NCBI RefSeq assembly: GCF_000737715.1
Contig: NZ_JPRN01000004.1
Location: 124,001-188,000, forward strand
From: Chryseobacterium sp. JM1
Lineage (GTDB): Bacteria; Bacteroidota; Bacteroidia; Flavobacteriales; Weeksellaceae
Direction: 5' to 3'
Length of the DNA stretch: 64,000 bases
The translations under genes and the position numbers were made by a program. Positions 17,223 to 25,305 of this stretch are shown in pieces; the first letter of the stretch is position 1, and each line of letters starts with the position of its first letter. Under the pieces are notes generated by a model. It made no database searches and was not told the origin of the DNA. It was given only the letters and a program-made list of their open reading frames with translations.

Positions 17223-19880
17223 TTAAGCTAAGTTTGGAGATAACCATCTTCTGGCTTCATCAATGGAGCAGCCTCTCCTTTTTGCATAATCCTTAAGCTG
17301 ATCCTCGGTAATTTTTCCGAGGCCGAAATATTTCGCATGCGGACTCCCAAAATAATATCCGGAAACCGCTGCCGTCGGGAACATCGCCAGACTTTCGGTA
17401 AGGAAAACGCCTGTATTTTCTTCTACTTTTAAAAGGTCCCAGATGGTTTTCTTTTCCAAATGGTCAGGACATGCCGGATAACCCGGTGCAGGACGTACTC
17501 CTTTATATTTTTCGGCGATAAGGTCTTCGTTGCTCAGATTTTCCTGATTGGCATAACCCCAATATTCCGTTCTTACTTTTTTGTGTAAAAATTCAGCGTA
17601 GGCTTCTGCGAATCTATCGGCAAGGGCTTTAACCATGATGGCATTGTAATCATCGTTGGCTTTTTCATATTCATCAGAAAGTTCATCTGTTCCGAATCCG
17701 GTACAGACACAAAAAGCTCCAACATAATCAGTTTTTCCTGAACTCTGAGGTGCTATAAAATCACTTAACGCTAAATATTCTTTTCCTTTTGATCTCTGAG
17801 CCTGCTGTCTTAAAGTCAGGAATCTGGCCTGCTCTTCGTTATTTTCGTCAAAAATCAGGATATCATCCGTTTCATTTGAATTGGCTTTGAAGATTCCGAA
17901 GATGGCTTTTGCCTTCAGTAATTTCTCATCAAGAATTCTCTTTAAAATAACCTGGGCATCTTTAAACAGTTCTTTAGCCTGAGCTCCCACAACCTCATCT
18001 TCCAGGATATTCGGGTATTTCCCGTGCAGATCCCAGCTTCTGAAAAACGGAGACCAGTCGATAAACGGAAGCAATTCTCTCAAATCCTGATCTTCCAGTA
18101 CCGTTACGCCTAAATGATTCGGTGTAAAGATCTCTTCGTTTTCCCAATCAATGGTAAAATGACTTTCTCTTGCTTCTTCAATGGTAACATAGTCTTTATC
18201 CACCTGTCTGTTCAGGAACTTTTCACGGAAATCGGAATACTCGTCTTTCAGCTCTGAAACATATTCTTTATTTCTGTCACCTAACAACGAGCTCACCACA
18301 TTCACAGCTCTGGACGCATCATTGACGTGAACGACTGCATTTTTATATTTTAAATCAATTTTCACAGCGGTATGTGCTTTTGAAGTCGTTGCACCACCGA
18401 TTAATAATGGAAAATTGAGATTTTGTCTTTCCAATTCAGAAGCGATGTACACCATTTCGTCTAAACTTGGTGTAATCAATCCGCTCAAACCAATGACATC
18501 AACCTTATGTTCTATGGCAGCCTGAATAATCTTTTCAGCCGGGACCATTACTCCAAGATCAACTATTTCATAATTGTTACAACCCAAAACAACACTCACA
18601 ATATTTTTTCCGATATCGTGAACGTCCCCTTTTACTGTCGCCATCAGAATTTTTCCGTTAGCTGGTCTCGCACCGTCTTTTTCAGCTTCAATATAAGGTT
18701 GCAGATACGCAACAGCTTTCTTCATTACCCTCGCGGATTTTACCACCTGCGGAAGAAACATTTTTCCACTCCCGAAAAGATCTCCGACAACGCCCATTCC
18801 GGTCATCAGGTTAATTTCAATAACGTGAAGCGGTCTTGCTGCCTGTTGTCTGGCTTCCTCAACATCTTCTTCAATAAAACGGTCGATACCTTTAACTAAA
18901 GCATGGGTAATTCTCTCCTGCAAAGGTCTTGTGCGCCATTCTAAATCTTCAACAATTTCTTTCTTGACAGATTTATGTTTTTCGGAATAATCCAAAAGTC
19001 TTTCTGTAGCGTCTTCTCTCTTGTCAAGAATTACGTCTTCTACAAGACCCAAAAGCTCTTTATTGATTTCGTCATACACCTCCAGCATGGAAGGATTTAC
19101 AATCCCGATATTCATCCCGGCCTGAATGGCGTGGTAAAGGAATACCGAGTGCATCGCTTCTCTTACCGTATCATTTCCACGGAAAGAGAAGGAAACGTTG
19201 CTGACTCCCCCACTTACGGAGGCATAAGGCAGATTCTGTCTTACCCATCTTGTAGCTTCAATAAAATCGATGGCATTTCTTCTGTGCTCATCCATTCCCG
19301 TTGCTACCGGGAAAATATTTAAGTCGAAAATAATATCTTCTGCCGGAAAACCTACCTGATTCACCAGAATATCATACGAACGTTTTGAGATCTCAAGTCT
19401 GCGATCGTAATTGTCGGCCTGACCTGTTTCGTCAAATGCCATTACAATCACTGCTGCACCGTATCTTTTGACTGCTTTGGCCTGTTTGATGAATTCTTCT
19501 TCACCTCCTTTTAAGCTGATGGAATTCACCACACATTTACCCTGTGCCACCTGAAGTCCGGCTTCCAGGATTTCCCATTTGGACGAGTCTATCATCACCG
19601 GAATTCTTGCAATATCCGGTTCTGAGGCTATTAAATTCAGGAACTTGATCATCGATGCTTTTCCATCGATCAATCCGTCATCGAAGTTGACATCAAGGAT
19701 CTGTGCACCTCCGTCTACCTGATTTCGGGCAATATCAAGTGCTTCAGAGAATTTCTCCTCTTTTATCAGTCTTAAAAACTTTTTGGAACCGGCAACGTTT
19801 GTCCTTTCACCAACATTGATGAAATTACTTTCCGGCGTTATGATAAGAGGCTCAAGGCCTGATAATCTTAAATATTTCAT
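17223..19880 (-). CDS. metH: Methionine synthase, cobalamin-dependent: folate, B12 and reactivation domains
   Basis: 885 residues. This is MetH without its homocysteine domain, which is encoded separately at 20021-21031. Order: pterin-binding domain ([33 protein letters not shown]), cobalamin cap and B12 domain with the ligand motif [10 protein letters not shown] and [13 protein letters not shown], then the SAM-binding reactivation domain ([38 protein letters not shown]). Together the two polypeptides move the methyl group from 5-methyl-THF through cobalamin to homocysteine. The two genes are 140 bp apart in the same direction, so the split is real and not a sequencing frameshift. No cobalamin riboswitch was seen. 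Confidence 0.95.
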   Translation of the reverse strand: MKYLRLSGLEPLIITPESNFINVGERTNVAGSKKFLRLIKEEKFSEALDIARNQVDGGAQILDVNFDDGLIDGKASMIKFLNLIASEPDIARIPVMIDSSKWEILEAGLQVAQGKCVVNSISLKGGEEEFIKQAKAVKRYGAAVIVMAFDETGQADNYDRRLEISKRSYDILVNQVGFPAEDIIFDLNIFPVATGMDEHRRNAIDFIEATRWVRQNLPYASVSGGVSNVSFSFRGNDTVREAMHSVFLYHAIQAGMNIGIVNPSMLEVYDEINKELLGLVEDVILDKREDATERLLDYSEKHKSVKKEIVEDLEWRTRPLQERITHALVKGIDRFIEEDVEEARQQAARPLHVIEINLMTGMGVVGDLFGSGKMFLPQVVKSARVMKKAVAYLQPYIEAEKDGARPANGKILMATVKGDVHDIGKNIVSVVLGCNNYEIVDLGVMVPAEKIIQAAIEHKVDVIGLSGLITPSLDEMVYIASELERQNLNFPLLIGGATTSKAHTAVKIDLKYKNAVVHVNDASRAVNVVSSLLGDRNKEYVSELKDEYSDFREKFLNRQVDKDYVTIEEARESHFTIDWENEEIFTPNHLGVTVLEDQDLRELLPFIDWSPFFRSWDLHGKYPNILEDEVVGAQAKELFKDAQVILKRILDEKLLKAKAIFGIFKANSNETDDILIFDENNEEQARFLTLRQQAQRSKGKEYLALSDFIAPQSSGKTDYVGAFCVCTGFGTDELSDEYEKANDDYNAIMVKALADRFAEAYAEFLHKKVRTEYWGYANQENLSNEDLIAEKYKGVRPAPGYPACPDHLEKKTIWDLLKVEENTGVFLTESLAMFPTAAVSGYYFGSPHAKYFGLGKITEDQLKDYAKRRGCSIDEARRWLSPNLA

Positions 19881-20020
19881 TAATTTTTTATTCTGCTAAA
19901 TTATAATAGGTACTGTCTGTATTCGGTCTCAGCAGATCTATAGCTCTGCTTCAAGTTGTAAACAGCGGAAACTTTTTATAAGCCAGCTTCTATTTCTTGT
20001 TTTAATTAAAAACGGCCTGA

Positions 20021-21031
20021 TTATACAAACTCTTTCGTCTTTCTTGGCGGATATTGTGCCACCAGGTCTGAAATTGCTTTGATATGATCCGGCGTTGTAC
20101 CACAGCATCCTCCAATAATATTGATCAATCCTTTCTCTACATATTCTTTGATCTGTCCCGCCATATCTTCCGGTGTCTCGTCATATTTTCCGAAAGCATT
20201 CGGAAGCCCCGCATTCGGGTAAGCAGAAACATAAAATTCTGAATTGTGAGCCAGAGTTTCCAGATAAGGAGTAAGCTGATCCGCCCCCAAAGCACAGTTA
20301 AATCCTACACTTAATAAATTCAGGTGTGAAACAGAGATCAGAAAAGCTTCTGCGGTCTGCCCGCTCAACGTTCTTCCTGAAGCATCGGTAATGGTTCCTG
20401 AAACCATGATCGGGATTTTTATATTTCTTTCATCCTGAAGTTCATCAATAGCATACAAAGCCGCTTTTGCATTCAGGGTATCAAAAATTGTTTCTACCAA
20501 AAGGATGTCTGAACCTCCATCCAGTAAAGCTTCACACTGCTGTTTGTAAGCCACTCTCAATTCTTCAAAAGTGATTGCTCTGTATCCCGGATCATTAACA
20601 TCAGGACTTAAACTTGCCGTTCTGTTGGTAGGTCCGATGGAGCCTGCCACAAATCTTGGTTTATCCGGATTTTGAGCGGTAAATTCATCACATACTTTTC
20701 TGGCAATTTTTGCAGACTCATAGTTCAGTTCGTATACCAGTTCTTCCATGTGATAATCTGCCATTGCAATGGTGGTTCCCGAAAATGTATTGGTTTCGAG
20801 AATGTCTGCTCCGGCTTCCAGATATTTTCTATGAACTTCTTCGATTGCCTGAGGCTGTGTCAGGGAGAGAAGGTCATTATTTCCTTTTACCGGATGTTCC
20901 CAGTCTTTGAAACGTTCTCCGCGGTAGTCTTCTTCCTCGAATTTGTAGCGCTGAAGCATGGTTCCCATTGCGCCATCGAGAATTAAAATTCTCTCGGATA
21001 TTGCTTTATATAATTGTTCTGAATTTTTCAT
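20021..21031 (-). CDS. metH: Homocysteine S-methyltransferase domain of methionine synthase (separate polypeptide)
   Basis: 336 residues, equivalent to the N-terminal module of E. coli MetH. Substrate-loop and zinc motifs: [13 protein letters not shown] at the N-terminus, [29 protein letters not shown], first zinc Cys in [11 protein letters not shown], and the Cys pair in [13 protein letters not shown] near the end. It binds homocysteine for methylation by the partner encoded downstream. Complete at both ends: own start codon and own stop, and 140 bp of non-coding DNA before the next gene. Upstream, 121 bp with a hairpin and a dispersed repeat separate it from metZ. Confidence 0.95.
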   Translation of the reverse strand: MKNSEQLYKAISERILILDGAMGTMLQRYKFEEEDYRGERFKDWEHPVKGNNDLLSLTQPQAIEEVHRKYLEAGADILETNTFSGTTIAMADYHMEELVYELNYESAKIARKVCDEFTAQNPDKPRFVAGSIGPTNRTASLSPDVNDPGYRAITFEELRVAYKQQCEALLDGGSDILLVETIFDTLNAKAALYAIDELQDERNIKIPIMVSGTITDASGRTLSGQTAEAFLISVSHLNLLSVGFNCALGADQLTPYLETLAHNSEFYVSAYPNAGLPNAFGKYDETPEDMAGQIKEYVEKGLINIIGGCCGTTPDHIKAISDLVAQYPPRKTKEFV

Positions 21032-21054
21032 ATGTTTTTTGATGGTTGATAGTT

Positions 21055-21102
21055 GATAGGATGTTATCCTATCCTTTGTTAAATCGTCCCGTTGGGACTC
21101 TT
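21055..21102. repeat. Hairpin plus 28-nt dispersed repeat (copy 1)
   Basis: GATAGGAT/ATCCTATC hairpin at 21055-21073, followed by a 28-nt sequence at 21075-21102 that recurs exactly at 31433-31460. The shared part contains the small palindrome GTCCC-GTT-GGGAC. It lies in the metZ to metH gap. Confidence 0.75.
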
Positions 21103-21152
21103 TGATTTATTTCAAACAAATAATCTGAACCGGCTAGAGTCTTTCTATTGAA

Positions 21153-22313
21153 TTAATCTAAAGCCTGTTTCAGATCTGCAATGATGTCATCTATATATTC
21201 CAAACCTACAGAACAGCGGACAAGACCAGCTGTGATACCTACTTCATTTCTTTCATCTTCAGTTAGTTTTGAATGGGTTGTGGATGCAGGATGTGTCACG
21301 ATGGTTCTTGTATCTCCCAAATTGGCAGAAAGAGAACACATTTTTATTTTGTCCAAGAAGTTTCTTCCGCCTTCTATTCCGCCTTTAATTTCAAAGGCTA
21401 CGATACTTCCACCCAGCTTCATCTGCTTTTTCGCAATTTCATAACTCGGATGGGATTTTAAGAACGGATATTTTACCAGCTCCACATTCGGGTGGCTTTC
21501 TAAAAATTCAGCAACCTTCAATGCATTTTCACAATGTTTTTCCACACGGATAGACAATGTTTCCAGGCTCTTTGATAAAACCCATGCATTGAAAGGTGAC
21601 ATCGCAGGTCCCGTATTTCTTGCAAAAAGGTAGATTTCTCTGATCAGGTCCTCTTTTCCTACGGCTACACCGCCTAACACTCTACCCTGTCCGTCAATCA
21701 GTTTCGTTGCAGAATGTACAACAACATCTGCACCATATTTTATCGGCTGTTGCAGATAAGGTGTTGCAAAACAGTTATCTACAATAAAGATAAGGTTATG
21801 TTTTTTCGCGATCTTTCCGAAAAACTCAAGATCCAGAATTTCAATAGCCGGATTGGTAGGGGTTTCAAGGTATAAGATTTTGGTATTCGGTTTAATGTAC
21901 TGTTCAACATTCTCCGCATCTTCAGCTTTGAAATACGTTGTTTCGATATTCCATTTCGGGAAATACTTTGTAAATAAGGTATGGGTAGAACCAAAAACCG
22001 ACTGACAGCTTACAATATGATCGCCCGCATCCAGTAAAGTGGCAAACGTAGAATAAATAGCCGCCATTCCTGTTGCAAACGCATATCCTGCTTCTGCGCC
22101 TTCCATTTTTACAATCTTATCTGTGAATTCTGTCACATTCGGATTTGAAAAACGGCTGTACAGGTTTTTAGATTTTTCTTCGGCAAAGCTCGCTCTCATA
22201 TCTTCCGCATCCTGAAAAATAAAGCTGGATGTAAGATATAATGGCGTAGAATGTTCGTCAAACTGCGTTCTTTCAGTCTGGGTTCTTATTGCGGAGGTTT
22301 CAAAATTTTCCAT
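21153..22313 (-). CDS. metZ: O-acetylhomoserine/O-succinylhomoserine sulfhydrylase or cystathionine gamma-synthase
   Basis: 386 residues, PLP-dependent trans-sulfuration family. The PLP lysine is in VVHSATKLIDGQGRVLGG. Other landmarks are SRFSNPNVTEF, GYAFATGMAAIYSTFATLL, YLETPTNPAIEILDL, and TIVTHPASTTHSKLTEDER. It lies between the homoserine acetyltransferase-dehydrogenase pair and metH, so the likely reaction is O-acetylhomoserine plus sulfide to homocysteine. The family also includes cystathionine gamma-synthase, and the exact donor cannot be read from the sequence. The gap from hom (100 bp) is filled by an octamer repeat. Confidence 0.88.
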   Translation of the reverse strand: MENFETSAIRTQTERTQFDEHSTPLYLTSSFIFQDAEDMRASFAEEKSKNLYSRFSNPNVTEFTDKIVKMEGAEAGYAFATGMAAIYSTFATLLDAGDHIVSCQSVFGSTHTLFTKYFPKWNIETTYFKAEDAENVEQYIKPNTKILYLETPTNPAIEILDLEFFGKIAKKHNLIFIVDNCFATPYLQQPIKYGADVVVHSATKLIDGQGRVLGGVAVGKEDLIREIYLFARNTGPAMSPFNAWVLSKSLETLSIRVEKHCENALKVAEFLESHPNVELVKYPFLKSHPSYEIAKKQMKLGGSIVAFEIKGGIEGGRNFLDKIKMCSLSANLGDTRTIVTHPASTTHSKLTEDERNEVGITAGLVRCSVGLEYIDDIIADLKQALD

Positions 22314-22326
22314 ATAGTTTAATGAT

Positions 22327-22406
22327 CAATGTACCAATGAATCAATATAACAATGTACCAATGATTTCTAGATTGCTAGACTGTTACATTGCTATATTGT
22401 TACATT
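22327..22406. repeat. Phased octamer repeat forming an inverted repeat
   Basis: Ten 8-nt words in exact phase. The first five are CAATGTAC-like and the last three are their reverse-complement type (GTTACATT, GCTATATT, GTTACATT), so the block can fold back on itself. The same octamer, in one orientation, forms the array at 31511-31574. It lies between hom and metZ. Confidence 0.75.
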
Positions 22407-22413
22407 ATTAATA

Positions 22414-23952
22414 TTATTTAGTTTCACTTACTCTTAAGATATCACCGAAAACGCCTCTGGCTGTTACCTGAGCTCCGGCACCGGCTCCCATGATGACGAT
22501 CGGGTTTTCACCGTAACTTTCTGTGTAGATTTCAAAGATGGAATCTGAACCTTTCAACTGACCTAAAGCAGAGCTTCCCGGTACAGAAACCAATTTCACA
22601 TCAAGCTGACCTTTATCTTTCTGAAGATCTCCGTGAAGATCTCCTACATAACGAAGTACGTGGCCCGGCTCCTGCCCTTCTTTGATTTTCTTATATTCTT
22701 CATCCAGCTCATCAAGTCTTGAGATAAATTCATTTTTATCTACTGCCAAAAGGTCTTCAGGAATTAAATTCTGAATATTGATGTCTTGAAATTCATTGAT
22801 CAGGTCCAATTCTCTGGCGAGGATCAGAAGTTTTCTTGCTACATCGTTTCCGGAAAGGTCTTCACGTGGATCCGGTTCTGTATATCCTTTTTCCATTGCT
22901 TCTCCGATGATGGTTGAAAATTTATCGTCTCTCACAGAAAAATTATTGAAGATATAGCTCAGTGAACCGGAGAATACACCTTTAATTCTGGTAATATTTT
23001 CTCCTGAAAGGTGTAATAATTTGATGGTATCAATTAACGGAAGTCCCGCTCCTACATTGGTTTCGTACAGATAACGTCTGTTGTTTTTACTCAACGTATA
23101 TCTTAGTTTACGGTATTCTTCTATTGGAAGTGTGTTGAAAATTTTGTTGGAAGAAACAAGGTCAAAACCATTTTCAGCTAAAGCGTGATAGTTTTTCACA
23201 AAATCCTTGCTCGCGGTGTTGTCTACTACGATAAGGTTTTCCAACTGATTTTCTTTTGAGAAGTTGATCAGCTCTTCAACGTTTGAAGGGTGTTCTGCCG
23301 TTAAAATCTCATCATTCCAATCTGCATTAAAACCTTTTTTATTGAAAGCAATTTTTCTTGAATTGGCTACAGCCACTACTTTCAGGTCTATCTTTTTACG
23401 TCTTTTAATTTCTTCTGATGATTGTAAAACCTGCTCTATTAAAGTCTTTCCTACATTTCCGTGACCGATGATCGCCAGATGAACAGTTTTTGGTTTTTTA
23501 AAAATTTCGGATTCGATAACATTCTTTGTCTTCTCATCCTGCGAAGAGGTTACTACAATATTCACTCTGTTTTCCCCTGCAACCTGGTTTAATAAAAGTG
23601 GAAAAACGTTGTTTCTAGCCAGTTCAGTTAAAACTTTATTGAAATCCTCCGCCACAAATCCAAGGACGGAAACATTATTGATACTATAAATCTGTGAAAC
23701 TTTTCCTGATTTTCTTTCTGCTTCAAATTCATCGATCAGACAGGCAACTGCTTTTTCTGCATCGGCTTCATTGACAAGAATAGAAAGCCCGTTTTCAATG
23801 GCCTGCTGGGAGATTACTCCCACACTGATTCTCGCTAAAGTAAGCGCTTTAAAAATTCTTCCGTCGATTCCTATTTCTCCTAAGAAATCTTCTCCTTCAA
23901 ACTTGATGATCGATCTGTTTTTTAAAAACTTTATTTCGTTCGCATTTTTCAT
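22414..23952 (-). CDS. Homoserine dehydrogenase with N-terminal tandem ACT region
   Basis: 512 residues. Residues 1 to about 160 resemble the regulatory ACT pair of aspartokinases (GEIGIDGRIFKALTLARISV, ISQQAIENGLSILVNE, SVLGFVAEDFNKVLTELARN), but no kinase domain precedes them. Then comes homoserine dehydrogenase: NAD(P) loop IIGHGNVGKTLIEQV, YETNVGAGLPLIDTIK, RIKGVFSGSLSYIFNNF, and the catalytic region EDLSGNDVARKLLILAREL. It reduces aspartate semialdehyde to homoserine. It is like the C-terminal two thirds of ThrA. It starts 5 bp after the metX stop, so both should be translated from the riboswitch transcript. The ACT part suggests allosteric control by an amino acid; which one is unknown. 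Confidence 0.9.
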   Translation of the reverse strand: MKNANEIKFLKNRSIIKFEGEDFLGEIGIDGRIFKALTLARISVGVISQQAIENGLSILVNEADAEKAVACLIDEFEAERKSGKVSQIYSINNVSVLGFVAEDFNKVLTELARNNVFPLLLNQVAGENRVNIVVTSSQDEKTKNVIESEIFKKPKTVHLAIIGHGNVGKTLIEQVLQSSEEIKRRKKIDLKVVAVANSRKIAFNKKGFNADWNDEILTAEHPSNVEELINFSKENQLENLIVVDNTASKDFVKNYHALAENGFDLVSSNKIFNTLPIEEYRKLRYTLSKNNRRYLYETNVGAGLPLIDTIKLLHLSGENITRIKGVFSGSLSYIFNNFSVRDDKFSTIIGEAMEKGYTEPDPREDLSGNDVARKLLILARELDLINEFQDINIQNLIPEDLLAVDKNEFISRLDELDEEYKKIKEGQEPGHVLRYVGDLHGDLQKDKGQLDVKLVSVPGSSALGQLKGSDSIFEIYTESYGENPIVIMGAGAGAQVTARGVFGDILRVSETK

Positions 23953-23957
23953 CTGTT

Positions 23958-24950
23958 CTATACTTTTTGTTTGTTATGATCAGATGGAGTTTCGCTTTCG
24001 CTTCCTTTCATTCTGAAAATATTGTTGATGATATTATTTAATTGTTCGTATTCCATTAAGAAGGCATCATGCCCATGAATTGACTGTATTTCATAATAGA
24101 AAACCTCTTTGTTTTTCTCTTTCAGCTGTTCAAAGCACATTCGTATTTCTGAAGCAGGGAAAAATAAATCTGTATCTACAGCGATCAGGTGCATTCGTGC
24201 GCTGATCTTTTCGAGCTGGTTTTCATAGGTATTGATATTCATGAGGAGATGATTCATCAGTTTGTAAGATTTTAAACTAAATCTATCGTTTAATGAATTT
24301 CCGTGATACACGAGCCAGTCTTCTGACTCTAACCGTTTGTTTTCCTGATGATATCTATTTTGAAATCTGTCGTTTAGGGACTGTGGAGTTCTATAGCACA
24401 ACATGGCGTGTATTCTCGCTTTCTGCAGGGGCTCATCATTTCCGTTTAACAGAAATTTCTGAACCAGACACTGTGCATGAAGCCAGTCATGGGTTCTGAA
24501 GTCGCAGGCAATCGGGATAAAAATCTCGGCAAGCTGTGGCTTTTTGGCTAGCATTTCCCAAGCGATTCCTCCTCCGAGGGAGCCTCCAATAATGGCATAT
24601 AAATTTTTGATATGTAAAGCTTCAAGGCCTTTCAGAAATATTTCAGCAATATCTGAAGGGGTGAAGTCTTCGTAGTCGTCAATTAAAAAATGATCAAATC
24701 CGTTTCCGGGAATATTGAAACAGAGAACTGTGTACTGATTCGTATCGATCACCTGATTTTCACCAATTAATTGTTTCCACCATCCTTTTTCTCCTGAAAC
24801 ATTTGAGTTTCCGGTTAAGGCATGATTGATCAATATAATGGGTGCTGTAAACAGGTCTTTCCCGAAGATCTGATAAGTCAACGGGATATGGTATTCCTTT
24901 TGGGAATAAGTCTGATACGAAAGATTTATATAGTTTAGTTCTGTTTTCAA
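23958..24950 (-). CDS. metX: Homoserine O-acetyltransferase
   Basis: 330 residues from a TTG at 24950. The open frame continues upstream to 25064, but that part lies inside the SAM riboswitch and is not protein. No ATG is available in the correct window. Sequence from the TTG is KTELNYINLSYQTYSQKEY. Alpha/beta-hydrolase fold: INHALTGNSNVSGEKGWW, nucleophile Ser in GGSLGGGIAWEML, Asp in AVDTDLFFP, His in IHGHDAFLMEYEQ. It activates homoserine for sulfhydrylation by the metZ product; acetyl versus succinyl donor is inferred from family resemblance. First gene of the methionine series. Confidence 0.9.
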   Translation of the reverse strand: MKTELNYINLSYQTYSQKEYHIPLTYQIFGKDLFTAPIILINHALTGNSNVSGEKGWWKQLIGENQVIDTNQYTVLCFNIPGNGFDHFLIDDYEDFTPSDIAEIFLKGLEALHIKNLYAIIGGSLGGGIAWEMLAKKPQLAEIFIPIACDFRTHDWLHAQCLVQKFLLNGNDEPLQKARIHAMLCYRTPQSLNDRFQNRYHQENKRLESEDWLVYHGNSLNDRFSLKSYKLMNHLLMNINTYENQLEKISARMHLIAVDTDLFFPASEIRMCFEQLKEKNKEVFYYEIQSIHGHDAFLMEYEQLNNIINNIFRMKGSESETPSDHNKQKV

Positions 24951-25013
24951 TTCTATTATTATTTTAATACAATTGAAAATGCCACAGGAAATGGCTGAAA
25001 AGAACTTCAGTAA

Positions 25014-25116
25014 GTTATCTGTCCAAAATAAATTGGTAGAACGTAGCACCTTCTCTGCTTGCACAAAGGGTTGCTAAGGTTTCATAGGGTCTAATCCCTC
25101 AACCTTTCTTGATAAC
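25014..25116 (-). ncRNA. SAM-I (S-box) riboswitch
   Basis: On the minus strand P1 is closed by GTTATC (25116-25111) and GATAAC (25019-25014). The core reads ATCAAGAAAGGTTGAGGGAT, then AGACCCTATGAAACC and TTAGCAACC, the signature of the S-box aptamer, followed by a variable P3/P4 region. It sits 63 nt before the metX TTG. Downstream a GCCA/TGGC hairpin with ATTTTC and a CTGAA/TTCAG hairpin could act as the expression platform, but a strong terminator is not visible, so control may be translational. High SAM should lower expression of the met genes. Confidence 0.9.
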
Positions 25117-25143
25117 ATTTTCAATATTTGAATGAACGCACTG

Positions 25144-25151
25144 CAAAGATA
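25144..25151 (-). promoter_or_regulatory. -7 box of the riboswitch leader promoter
   Basis: TATCTTTG on the minus strand, an exact TAnnTTTG 28 nt before the aptamer P1. The -33 region is T-rich without a clear TTG. Confidence 0.55.
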
Positions 25152-25254
25152 TGTCTTTTCTTTTAAATTAAAAAAGAAAAAATATTTAATATTTAAAAAG
25201 CCTCTAATCATAAGTGTTTCAAGGCTATGTTAAGAATTCTTCAGATGAAAGGAA

Positions 25255-25285
25255 TTGGAATTATTTTTCAAAAAAACTAACTTCG
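25255..25285 (+). promoter_or_regulatory. Promoter of the glucosidase gene
   Basis: TTG (25255-25257), 20 nt, TAACTTCG (25278-25285), seven of eight bases of TAnnTTTG, 20 nt before the ATG. Confidence 0.5.
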
Positions 25286-25305
25286 TATTGAAAAAATGAT
25301 GAAAT

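Noticed and set aside
24951..25064. N-terminal extension of metX
   Set aside because: The bases form the SAM riboswitch and its expression platform, and the predicted residues lack family similarity.
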